Shown one piece after another: positions 27,086 through 34,268 of a stretch of 42,788 nt of DNA. Source of the stretch: Syntrophomonadaceae bacterium (lineage in GTDB: Bacteria; Bacillota; Syntrophomonadia; Syntrophomonadales; Syntrophomonadaceae); NCBI GenBank assembly GCA_012518685.1, contig JAAYRQ010000001.1, forward strand, positions 1-42,788, written 5' to 3'. Each line of letters opens with the position of its first letter. The first letter of the stretch is position 1. Both the position numbers and the translations under genes were made by a program. The notes under the pieces were generated by a model. It searched no databases and was not told where the DNA came from. It saw only the letters and a program-made list of their open reading frames with translations.

Positions 27086-27984
27086 AATATTTTTTCTCCT
27101 GATATTTTAGTTATGGCTTCACTATTATAAATGCTTAAAAAAGTCTTCCAACCTGGCCATATAATATTAGCCTGGTTTTCTCTTACTATATCAGGCATTT
27201 TGATTTTAGATAAAACAGGGATAAAACTTTGTAAGGCCAAAAATTCTTGGACTTCTTCCGAAAAAATATAATCTATTATCTTCCTTACCTTAGCTAGTTC
27301 ACCCTTCCTTACAGCAACAATTAAAGGCATACAGCCAAGCCCATCTTCTAACCATAAAATCTTAGTATTTTTATGGCGGGATACTCGCGAAAAAGATAAA
27401 TTAACTATGCCAAATTCGCATTCACCATTATCTACTGCATTAACAACATCAATAGGACTACCCGAGAATATACAATTATCTACAAAATCATCTAGGCTAT
27501 CTGGGAACATATCTTCTACTATCGCTTTAGTAACTCTACTAACAGGCAGTTGTGGCATAGGCAATCTAACTTTTCCATAGTAATCTTTACTAGCAAATTC
27601 AGCCCAGCTTGTAGGAATGACAGTAACTAAGTTTTTATTATATATAATAGCAAAGGGCACTACTGCAAACACTTGCCAATAATTATAATTGGCAAAAGCT
27701 TTTTCCCTTAATTCTGAGCGTAGTTCTAAAATGGGCATTAAGTCAAAACTATTAACTATACTCTCATCACTCATATTAGCAAAATCAAAAGCCATCCCTA
27801 TGTATAGTATCGGTAGTTGCTTTTCTTCTAAGCCATTTAACAGGCTGCTTTTATGTTCAAGTCGGTGCTGTTCATTAACAAAGGCAAATCTGTTATTACC
27901 GATTTCTTGTTCCGTAAAATCTTTCACCATATTAAGCAAAGAGCGGCTGATATTAAGCGGACAATTAAATAGAATTTTATCCAT
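27082..27984 (-). CDS. extracellular-binding-protein-like protein without signal peptide
   Basis: A 300-residue protein resembling the periplasmic iron-type ABC binding-protein fold (hinged alpha/beta lobes; the segments VFAVVPFAIIYNKNLV and TSWAEFASKDYYGKVRLPMP are typical). It starts MDKILFNCPLNIS with no hydrophobic leader or lipobox, so it should stay in the cytosol. ATG lies behind GGAG. It overlaps the GTPase gene by 4 bp (ATGA) and lies 17 bp after the methyltransferase. A cytosolic ligand carrier or sensor is likely, but the ligand is unknown. The classification is by pattern and moderately sure. Confidence 0.72.
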   Translation of the reverse strand: MDKILFNCPLNISRSLLNMVKDFTEQEIGNNRFAFVNEQHRLEHKSSLLNGLEEKQLPILYIGMAFDFANMSDESIVNSFDLMPILELRSELREKAFANYNYWQVFAVVPFAIIYNKNLVTVIPTSWAEFASKDYYGKVRLPMPQLPVSRVTKAIVEDMFPDSLDDFVDNCIFSGSPIDVVNAVDNGECEFGIVNLSFSRVSRHKNTKILWLEDGLGCMPLIVAVRKGELAKVRKIIDYIFSEEVQEFLALQSFIPVLSKIKMPDIVRENQANIIWPGWKTFLSIYNSEAITKISGEKIL

Positions 27985-28001
27985 TATACACTCCTACTCC
28001 C

Positions 28002-28616
28002 CTATTTCCTAAAAACTATCCACATTTCCACAGGGTTGTGGATAATATTAAAATTCATAATATTAGTTTTAGAAACTATATCCCGCCATTTTTCTGGTTC
28101 TTTAGAGCCTATTCTATTATTCAGTTTCTCTAACCATTTAGGATTCCTTTTTAGCATTTCCTGATCAACTGCTGCTTTGGTTTCTAAGTTGCCAAAACCT
28201 CCCCCAATAAAGCCTACTCCCTTAGGGCTTAATACTCTGTATATTTCATTAAAGGCTACTATAGCCTCATCCCAAAAAAACATCGACCCCCTACTTACTG
28301 CAAGCTGAACCGTATTAGTCGCCAAAGGAATATCGTGAACATCTCCTAATAACGATTTTACTTGACTATCTAGTCCCCATTGTGAAATGTTTTCCTTTAA
28401 TACTTCTATCGAATCCGAATTATTATCCATTGCCACAACCTTAAAATCACTAATCTTCGCAATATTTAATCCCAAGTAGCCACTTCCTGTACCTATATCT
28501 AGACAGAGCCCTTCATTAAATCCCACTTCTTCCATAACCTGGGCAGCAATTATAGGGTAAATAGGAGCAAAAACCTCCCGTACCAACCTATCAAATTCCC
28601 TAGCCTTATTCCCCAT
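28002..28616 (-). CDS. class I SAM-dependent methyltransferase
   Basis: A 204-residue methyltransferase with the SAM-binding motif LDIGTGSGYLGLNI (39-52), an acidic residue in VVAMDNNSDSIEV, and the VQLAVSRGSMFFWDEA motif-IV region. The substrate cannot be read from sequence. It lies between the importer permease (35 bp upstream) and the binding-protein-like gene (17 bp downstream), so it belongs to the same operon. This position suggests it modifies the imported compound, or a ligand or cofactor handled by the GTPase and ATPase. Confidence 0.88.
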   Translation of the reverse strand: MGNKAREFDRLVREVFAPIYPIIAAQVMEEVGFNEGLCLDIGTGSGYLGLNIAKISDFKVVAMDNNSDSIEVLKENISQWGLDSQVKSLLGDVHDIPLATNTVQLAVSRGSMFFWDEAIVAFNEIYRVLSPKGVGFIGGGFGNLETKAAVDQEMLKRNPKWLEKLNNRIGSKEPEKWRDIVSKTNIMNFNIIHNPVEMWIVFRK

Positions 28617-28651
28617 CCTAATCTCCCTTCTACCCCTTTATTATCAAGAAT

Positions 28652-29413
28652 TTACCTCTGTCGACTAGCTAAATTCTTCAAGGGTCTAATTAATAAATAC
28701 TCCATAGCAATCAGAATAGCAAGCAATACTAAAACCCATGCAAAAAGTTGTTCAGTTTCCAAATAGGCTCGAGCAATAGCTATTCTTTGTCCAATACCTT
28801 CCCTGGCCCCTAGCAATTCAGACATAATGGTTAGACGAACCGAGGAAGCAAGTGCTAAGGAAAAGCCTGCAATCAAGCCATGTAACATACCAGGAAAATA
28901 TATTTTAGTAATAACATGATAAAGAGGTAATTTATAAATCCTCGACATCTCTATTAAATCTTGATCAATAGATTTTAGACCTTCCACAGTATTAATATGC
29001 ATTACAGGAAAGACTAGCAGACCTACAATAAATATAGCTAGCTGGGTACCCAAGCCCAACCAGACCATAGCCATAACTACAAATACAATAGCTGGCACTG
29101 ACATAAGCAGATTAATTAAGGGTAATATTAGCCATTCAAATCTTTTAAAATACCCCGCTAATAGTCCTGTTATTAAACCAAAGCAAACACCAAGACTCAA
29201 GCCCCCTAACTGACGCCTAAAAGAAATAAAGATGTTGTCTTTTAACTCTCCACTAATAGCCATAGCCTTAAGTGCTTCTAGGGTATTAAGAGGCGAAGGG
29301 ATGATAATGCTATTGTAAATTGTAGATAATATTTGCCAGCCCAGAACAATTAAAATAATACCTGCTATATAGTATAGGCGTTCCTTATTTTCCTTGATAG
29401 TAGAAACCTGCAT
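28652..29413 (-). CDS. ABC importer permease, NitT/TauT (SsuC) family
   Basis: Inner-membrane permease of the nitrate/sulfonate/taurine type. The 253 residues include about six membrane segments and the cytosolic coupling motif around ASSVRLTIMSELLGAREGIG. I start it at ATG 29413 (MQVSTIKENK) behind GGAGGG, which lies inside the end of the binding-protein gene; the two overlap by 29 bp. Members of this family carry sulfonates, nitrate, thiamine precursors and other small anions or organics, so the substrate is open. Confidence 0.9.
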   Translation of the reverse strand: MQVSTIKENKERLYYIAGIILIVLGWQILSTIYNSIIIPSPLNTLEALKAMAISGELKDNIFISFRRQLGGLSLGVCFGLITGLLAGYFKRFEWLILPLINLLMSVPAIVFVVMAMVWLGLGTQLAIFIVGLLVFPVMHINTVEGLKSIDQDLIEMSRIYKLPLYHVITKIYFPGMLHGLIAGFSLALASSVRLTIMSELLGAREGIGQRIAIARAYLETEQLFAWVLVLLAILIAMEYLLIRPLKNLASRQR

Positions 29414-30392
29414 CAGGTAATTTCCCTCCGAAAGCTTTTGCATCAATATTTTTGCTTAATTCCTTAAAAAATGCTTCTATTTCTGTCTGACATTCTGTAG
29501 CCATCTGAGGTTCTAACCTAGCATATTTAATAGATTCGGTAACGGCAACTGCCTTCATCCAAGGTACATGTTTTTCCACTATAGGTCCTATTTCATCAGG
29601 ATTATTATTAACCCATTTAGATGCATTAAAATATTCTTCTACAAAGCTCATATATTCCTTATTAGTTGTAAGCTCATCCTTCACTACGACAATCCCCGCC
29701 ATAGGAAAACGGATATTTTCTTGTCCTGGTAGCTTAGCCCATTCCTTAGTTAAGTCCAAACCCCTATAGAGTGTAACCCCAGCTTTTTGGGCATTTAAGG
29801 TAACAATACTAGAATGGGGTTCATTTAAAACCGCATATTTTAAATCTCCAGTAACTAGACGAGAAGAGGCTTCAGGCATATCCATATAAGTAATAATTAG
29901 ATCAGTATCGGGATTAATACCATTTTCCATCAATAAATGGCGAAATATGTGATCATGGATACCACCTTGCCCCGAAATGGCTATCTCTTTCCCTTTTAAA
30001 TCATCTAAAGTCTTTAATCCATCATCTGCACTCATGATATAAAGCATCCCCCATACTGTAACCATAAGAAGTTCGATATCTAAGCCTTTATTATATGTGA
30101 GGATGGCATTATTAATAGGAGTACTACATAATTGCACTTCTTTAGTAGTAATCATAGAAGTTAATTGTTCTCCACCTTGCCAGAGCCTAAGATCAATGCC
30201 TGAACTATGTTCAGCCATAAATGCCAGAGGATAAGTAACAGGACCTGGAGCTACACCTATAGTAAGATTAAGTTCTTCCACCCCATTAACTTCGCCATCT
30301 GAATTTGGATTACTCTTATTACTTTCCTCACAACCTATCATGCTTAGCAGTAAAACAAATATTAACATAATGGCTAATAAATTTCGCTTCAT
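29385..30392 (-). CDS. substrate-binding lipoprotein of NitT/TauT-type importer
   Basis: A 335-residue binding protein with a lipoprotein signal (MKRNLLAIMLIFVLLLSMIG, then Cys21 as lipid-modified residue). The mature part begins VEELNLTIGVAPGPVTYPLA, and segments such as IAISGQGGIHDHIFRHLL fit the NMT1/SsuA-like two-lobe fold. ATG lies behind AGGAGG. The substrate cannot be inferred. Together with the permease and the ATPase it makes a complete importer. Confidence 0.88.
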   Translation of the reverse strand: MKRNLLAIMLIFVLLLSMIGCEESNKSNPNSDGEVNGVEELNLTIGVAPGPVTYPLAFMAEHSSGIDLRLWQGGEQLTSMITTKEVQLCSTPINNAILTYNKGLDIELLMVTVWGMLYIMSADDGLKTLDDLKGKEIAISGQGGIHDHIFRHLLMENGINPDTDLIITYMDMPEASSRLVTGDLKYAVLNEPHSSIVTLNAQKAGVTLYRGLDLTKEWAKLPGQENIRFPMAGIVVVKDELTTNKEYMSFVEEYFNASKWVNNNPDEIGPIVEKHVPWMKAVAVTESIKYARLEPQMATECQTEIEAFFKELSKNIDAKAFGGKLPDAGFYYQGK

Positions 30393-30415
30393 TAATTAAA
30401 CCCTCCTTAGAAATT

Positions 30416-31117
30416 TCAAGCTGAAACAGCTGCCTCTAATAGAGTAGCTTCCAGCTTATCAATGTAAGATTGATTAAGTTTTTTCTCTTTGTCAGGATAA
30501 ATATTAAAAAGAATATAAGAAGGCTGTCCTTGCAATACAATAATCCTGTCACTTAACCTGATAGCTTCATCGGCATCGTGGGTTACTAAAACCTTTGTAC
30601 AAGGATGCCATTTCTGCAAAGAATTAAGCAATTCCCGCATATCTTTTTTTAAATTTCCATCTAAGGCTGAAAATGGCTCATCAAGCAAGAGTAAATCAGG
30701 AAGAATAGCAAAAGCCCGTCCTAATGATACTCGTTGTTTCATACCGCCACTTAATTGGCTAGGGTAATAAGCAGCAAAATTAGATAAACCCAACAAAGGT
30801 AACAAATTATTAATCCGCTCATTTTGTTCTTTGACACTTAAACCTAAAGAATGTAAGCCTAGCTCCATATTTTGTCTGGCATTCAACCAAGGCAGTAACC
30901 GAGGTTCCTGAAAAACATAAGCTAGCCTTTTACAATTAGAAGTCATATTTCCATATTGCGGTTTAATAATACCCGCTAAAATATTAAGAATACTACTTTT
31001 TCCTACACCAGAAGGACCAAAAAGACATATAAATTCATTCTTACTACAAGATAGATTAAAGTCCTTTAAAACTGTCAAATCACCATAGCTCAAATAAATA
31101 TTTTCTAAGTTAAACAC
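30416..31117 (-). CDS. ABC importer ATPase, NitT/TauT (SsuB) family
   Basis: A 233-residue transporter ATPase with Walker A GPSGVGKS, Q-loop (YVFQEPRLLPWL), signature LSGGMKQRVSLG, Walker B LLLLDEPFSALD and the switch histidine in VTHDADEA. QEPRLLPW is typical of the SsuB/TauB group. The start is GTG with AGGGGGTGGG upstream. First gene of the seven-gene unit; the upstream 5' region shows possible RNA structure. Confidence 0.92.
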   Translation of the reverse strand: MFNLENIYLSYGDLTVLKDFNLSCSKNEFICLFGPSGVGKSSILNILAGIIKPQYGNMTSNCKRLAYVFQEPRLLPWLNARQNMELGLHSLGLSVKEQNERINNLLPLLGLSNFAAYYPSQLSGGMKQRVSLGRAFAILPDLLLLDEPFSALDGNLKKDMRELLNSLQKWHPCTKVLVTHDADEAIRLSDRIIVLQGQPSYILFNIYPDKEKKLNQSYIDKLEATLLEAAVSA

Positions 31118-31240
31118 ACTATCCCACCCCCTAACCAGACAAGAATTTTATCCCGTATTGCCATTTTAGTCCTAGGCAAAAGCAATGTGGCCCATCTAGG
31201 ATGACCATAAACTAACATAAACTAACTTTGACTATTATAT
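31118..31240 (-). promoter_or_regulatory. promoter and possible structured leader of the importer cluster
   Basis: On the minus strand TATAAT (about 31238-31233) can serve as -10, with a poor -35. The following roughly 110-base leader contains the inverted repeat TCCTAG...CTAGGA (31202-31171) and an alternative pairing TTGCC with GGCAA that shares one base of it. Such competing stems could be a riboswitch-like or protein-bound control element. It fits no known riboswitch class that I can recognise. Confidence 0.35.
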
Positions 31241-31285
31241 ATTAACAAATTATTTAAAACATGGGTTTAAAATAGTCCTTGTGCA

Positions 31286-31316
31286 TAAAAAAAAGCCCTG
31301 TTTAATTAACAAGGCT
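31286..31316 (-). terminator. intrinsic terminator after the MBL-fold hydrolase gene
   Basis: A 9-position stem (AGCCTTGTT with AACAGGGCT, one mismatch) with a short AT loop is followed by T8 on the minus strand. It lies 15 bases past the stop of the hydrolase gene. Confidence 0.82.
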
Positions 31317-31330
31317 CTTAAAAAATATAT

Positions 31331-32134
31331 TTATTTAGCATTATGTCTGACTGCAGGTGGAAACTTAGAAATACGATAGGCTTTTTCTATCATCGGATTT
31401 AAGGGTTGATAGATAAGGTTTTCCATGTGATTAAAAATATGCTTGGGATTTACAGCTTCTAATATACCCCCATGGGAACGAAAAATCGTTTTGGCATCAA
31501 TATTAGTCAACCTATTAAAAGAGTCTGCCATTTTATCAGGAAATAACACAGGAACTGGTAAACAATGTCTGCCTTTAACTTCACATATTAAGTCAGCAAT
31601 AAAAACCACCTTTTCTTTTTGGTTATATATGGCTAAATCATGCATAGTGTGCCCAGGCACATGTAGGACTTGCCATTCAGGGAAAAAGGGCAATTTGTCA
31701 TTATCAACTAATAAGTAATCTGGCTTAACTTTTCTACTATATAATATATGTTCCAGTTTACGGTTACTTTTATGAGCTACACTAGTAGCCAGATAACAAT
31801 CAATTTTGTGTTGAATTATGCCCCCTAGGCCTTTATACCATTCGTCTATCTCTTTAAAGGCGGCAATGGGAATATTATATTGAGCTCTTAATTTATTAGC
31901 CCCACCTGCATGGTCTGGGTGCATATGAGTTAAGACCATTATTTTAATATCAGAAACAGGCCTATCTAATATTTCATTGCAGTATTTCTCAATCCTTTTT
32001 ACATCATTTATACAGCCACTATCTATTAAAAACAATTCTTCATTATAATCTATAATGTGTGTATTCTGAATATAACCCTTAAGCTCATGTACCTTAAAAT
32101 CATTAAAATCATATATATTGTTAATAAACCCCAA
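31331..32134 (-). CDS. metallo-beta-lactamase-fold hydrolase
   Basis: A 267-residue MBL-fold protein with the metal motif HMHPDH (His70, His72, Asp74, His75), a further ligand in VPGHTMHD (His162), Asp181 in VFIADLI and a late His in FRSHGG. This is the dinuclear zinc (or iron) layout of glyoxalase II-like hydrolases. No signal peptide, so cytosolic. It has its own terminator and a gap on both sides, so it is monocistronic. The substrate is unknown; thioester hydrolysis is one family option. Confidence 0.88.
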   Translation of the reverse strand: MGFINNIYDFNDFKVHELKGYIQNTHIIDYNEELFLIDSGCINDVKRIEKYCNEILDRPVSDIKIMVLTHMHPDHAGGANKLRAQYNIPIAAFKEIDEWYKGLGGIIQHKIDCYLATSVAHKSNRKLEHILYSRKVKPDYLLVDNDKLPFFPEWQVLHVPGHTMHDLAIYNQKEKVVFIADLICEVKGRHCLPVPVLFPDKMADSFNRLTNIDAKTIFRSHGGILEAVNPKHIFNHMENLIYQPLNPMIEKAYRISKFPPAVRHNAK

Positions 32135-32234
32135 AATATCATACCTTCCTTCCCCCCGTTAAAAGCATATATTTAAGATACTATAATTATTACTAACATA
32201 CAAGAATCTGTTAGAAAATTTAGGTAATTTTAAC

Positions 32235-32262
32235 AAAAAAATAAGGGCGACTTTTGCCGCCC
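32235..32262 (-). terminator. intrinsic terminator of the protease operon
   Basis: A stem GGGCGGC with GTCGCCC (7 positions, one mismatch, TTTT-type loop) is followed by a T-rich tract including T6 on the minus strand, about 40 bases past the end of the 186-codon gene. Confidence 0.8.
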
Positions 32263-32303
32263 AATTTTGGGGGAGGGTTATATTTGGGGAGAATATAACT
32301 TTG

Positions 32304-32864
32304 TTAGTTCTTTTGTCTGATTATATTTTGAAGAATGTTATGCCATTCTTTAGCATCTTCAGAGGCTCTTTTATATTCTTCACTATCTTTAGCAACTTCC
32401 CAAAATAAAAAATTAAGTAATACTTGAGGATTTTCTTCGTCTTTAAACGACACCTTTAAATCAATTCTATTAACTAATTCTAAGGCAGCTTCATTTCCAG
32501 TAACTTTACCAACATTTTCACTTAATACCGTAGCTATATTTTGTTTATTATTATTAATTGCTACAGAATCATCAGTTACCTCATATTCAATTATTTCTGA
32601 ACTAATAATATCGTTAAATGTATATGTTAATGGAACAGGGCTCCCCTTTTTCATAGTACATACGGTTAACATTTCTCCACCTTGATTAATAGCTATAGCC
32701 ATATTTTGATTAGCATATTCTTTGGTAGCATCAATGTCATCCATGGAATTTTGTAGTAATTTCATCCTTTTCATAAATTGGTTATATGTTTTCATTCTTT
32801 TATTATTTAGCAACATAAAAGTAAGTATGCCACAAACAATAAGTGTTACTATGATAACCTTCAA
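32304..32864 (-). CDS. membrane-anchored protein with PH-like domain pattern
   Basis: A 186-residue protein with one N-terminal membrane segment (VIIVTLIVCGILTFMLL) and a soluble domain. The pattern GSPVPLTYTFNDIISSEIIE, then IDLKVSFKDEENPQVLLNFL, resembles bacterial PH-like domains found in SHOCT-type proteins. The C-terminal helix (EEYKRASEDAKEWHNILQNI) fits the same type. No catalytic motif. It is last in a three-gene unit, 33 bp after the protease gene, and could be its substrate or regulator. That role is inference. Confidence 0.7.
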   Translation of the reverse strand: MKVIIVTLIVCGILTFMLLNNKRMKTYNQFMKRMKLLQNSMDDIDATKEYANQNMAIAINQGGEMLTVCTMKKGSPVPLTYTFNDIISSEIIEYEVTDDSVAINNNKQNIATVLSENVGKVTGNEAALELVNRIDLKVSFKDEENPQVLLNFLFWEVAKDSEEYKRASEDAKEWHNILQNIIRQKN

Positions 32865-32897
32865 AACTAATCAACCCCTTTTATACTATTTGCTTAA

Positions 32898-33848
32898 CTA
32901 TAATAAAGCTAAACGAACAAATAATAAGGTCCAGATTATTAACAAAACAAATCTTCCTGATAATGCTAGTTTCTTTATTAAATCATTATCGATATACATT
33001 TTAACTAAATCCTCATATACCCAGCCACCATCTAAGGGGCTAATGGGAAATGAATTAATAAAACCAAAAATGAAATTGCCAATAGCAATATATATTAATA
33101 GTTGGGATGATAGTATATATCCTATTACTATTAGAATAACTGCAAGTAAAGCATTAGTACCAATACTTGCGGCATTAAATCTTAATCTTACTAGATCATC
33201 TGCTGCAAAAAATGTTTCTTCATCAGCTTCTACAAATCCACCTACGATAGAACCAGCAATTAGTCCTATTTCATTAATTCCTATGTCATTGTTTGCTAAA
33301 ACTATTGCATGAGCTAGTTCATGTACAACTAATCCAATAATAATACCTATTAAAACTGCTATACCCTTTATACTTGGAGCTATTCCTTCAGCTATATTTA
33401 TAGAAGGTACATGCCCAACTATTAAAAAATAAGTCAAACCTATCAAACTAAATGCTATCATTAGTATTCCCGTTGTGGCTGCTATTCCTTCATAAAACTT
33501 CCACCATTTTGGATTTCGCTTGGTAAGTCGTTTTATAAATTCAGGTAATCTTTTATTACTAGACATTACCATTCCTGGTTGAGGTATGTTAGTTTCATCG
33601 GCAATATTTTCAAATTCAACTACAAGTTTTTTATAGCGATAGTTTATTTCAGATAATTCTGGAATAACTTGATTATTTTCATCTTTAAAATTATTTAAGT
33701 AATCACCGATATTTCTTAATTTATGATATATTTCATTTAGTGTACTTTTTACTGCATATCCTTTTTCTTGGAAGTTTGATAGCCTAACTAAATCCTTTTC
33801 AATTTTAGTTAGTTGTTTATCTAGCTTAATTAATGTCGATTTTTGCAT
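32898..33848 (-). CDS. M50 site-2-protease-like membrane metalloprotease
   Basis: A 316-residue intramembrane zinc protease. HExxH is at 176-180 (VVHELAHAIVLA) and the second motif NSFPISPLDGG at 265-275 supplies the third ligand. The segment GGFVEADEE between them resembles archaeal-type S2P proteins. The first 100 residues form a predicted soluble coiled-coil-like tail rich in Lys, Glu and Leu, which is not part of the standard core. About five hydrophobic segments follow. It overlaps the winged-helix gene by 23 bp, suggesting a regulatory pair. The substrate is unknown. Confidence 0.87.
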   Translation of the reverse strand: MQKSTLIKLDKQLTKIEKDLVRLSNFQEKGYAVKSTLNEIYHKLRNIGDYLNNFKDENNQVIPELSEINYRYKKLVVEFENIADETNIPQPGMVMSSNKRLPEFIKRLTKRNPKWWKFYEGIAATTGILMIAFSLIGLTYFLIVGHVPSINIAEGIAPSIKGIAVLIGIIIGLVVHELAHAIVLANNDIGINEIGLIAGSIVGGFVEADEETFFAADDLVRLRFNAASIGTNALLAVILIVIGYILSSQLLIYIAIGNFIFGFINSFPISPLDGGWVYEDLVKMYIDNDLIKKLALSGRFVLLIIWTLLFVRLALL

Positions 33849-34098
33849 TTTGACCTTTTTCGGTTATTTCATAAGTTTTACCGCCAAAAAGCTTTTTGCT
33901 TATTACATTAACATAGCCATCCCTTTCTAATTCATCTAAAACTGCTTGTGACCTTCCTGTAGCACCTACTGGGTTATTGCCACCTTTAATTTCGGTTAGC
34001 CTATCCCTTATTATAGTAGTAAGTGCACTAGCATTTTTGGGACCATCTTTTAGTGCTTCTAGATACAGTTTTTGTACTAAAGTTAATTCTTTAGCCAT
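33826..34098 (-). CDS. small winged-helix DNA-binding protein
   Basis: A 90-residue protein with a likely winged-helix fold: helices in LVQKLYLEALKDGPKNASAL, the recognition-helix region GRSQAVLDELERDGYVNVIS, and a beta wing (KLFGGKTYEITEKG). It is similar in layout to single-domain PadR/MarR-like regulators, but no family is certain. ATG lies behind GGAGGTG. It is first in the operon with the M50 protease and the PH-like protein, so it probably regulates them. Confidence 0.75.
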   Translation of the reverse strand: MAKELTLVQKLYLEALKDGPKNASALTTIIRDRLTEIKGGNNPVGATGRSQAVLDELERDGYVNVISKKLFGGKTYEITEKGQNAKIDIN

Positions 34099-34169
34099 TT
34101 GCTACACCTCCATTTATAATTATCCATCTACTATATGATTATAATACCTAATTTTTTTCCTTTTATGCA

Positions 34170-34197
34170 AGAGGGGATTTTACTGGGGGGAGATTAT
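34170..34197 (-). terminator. hairpin downstream of cstA
   Basis: The inverted repeat GAGGGGAT...TCCCCTC with a purine-rich loop lies about 70 bases past the cstA stop. The following T-tract is weak, so it may be a poor terminator or an mRNA-stabilising hairpin. Confidence 0.5.
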
Positions 34198-34268
34198 CCC
34201 CTCCAGTATTCCCATCTTTTTAGTTTTATTTACTCTTATTGGTGACTTTATTAATTATTATAACTTTC

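Noticed and set aside
31118-31215. Guanidine (ykkC) riboswitch upstream of the NitT/TauT-type importer
   Set aside because: Scattered strings (CTAGG, ACGGGATAAAA) recall the class, and such importers can be under it, but the central conserved portion and spacing are missing.
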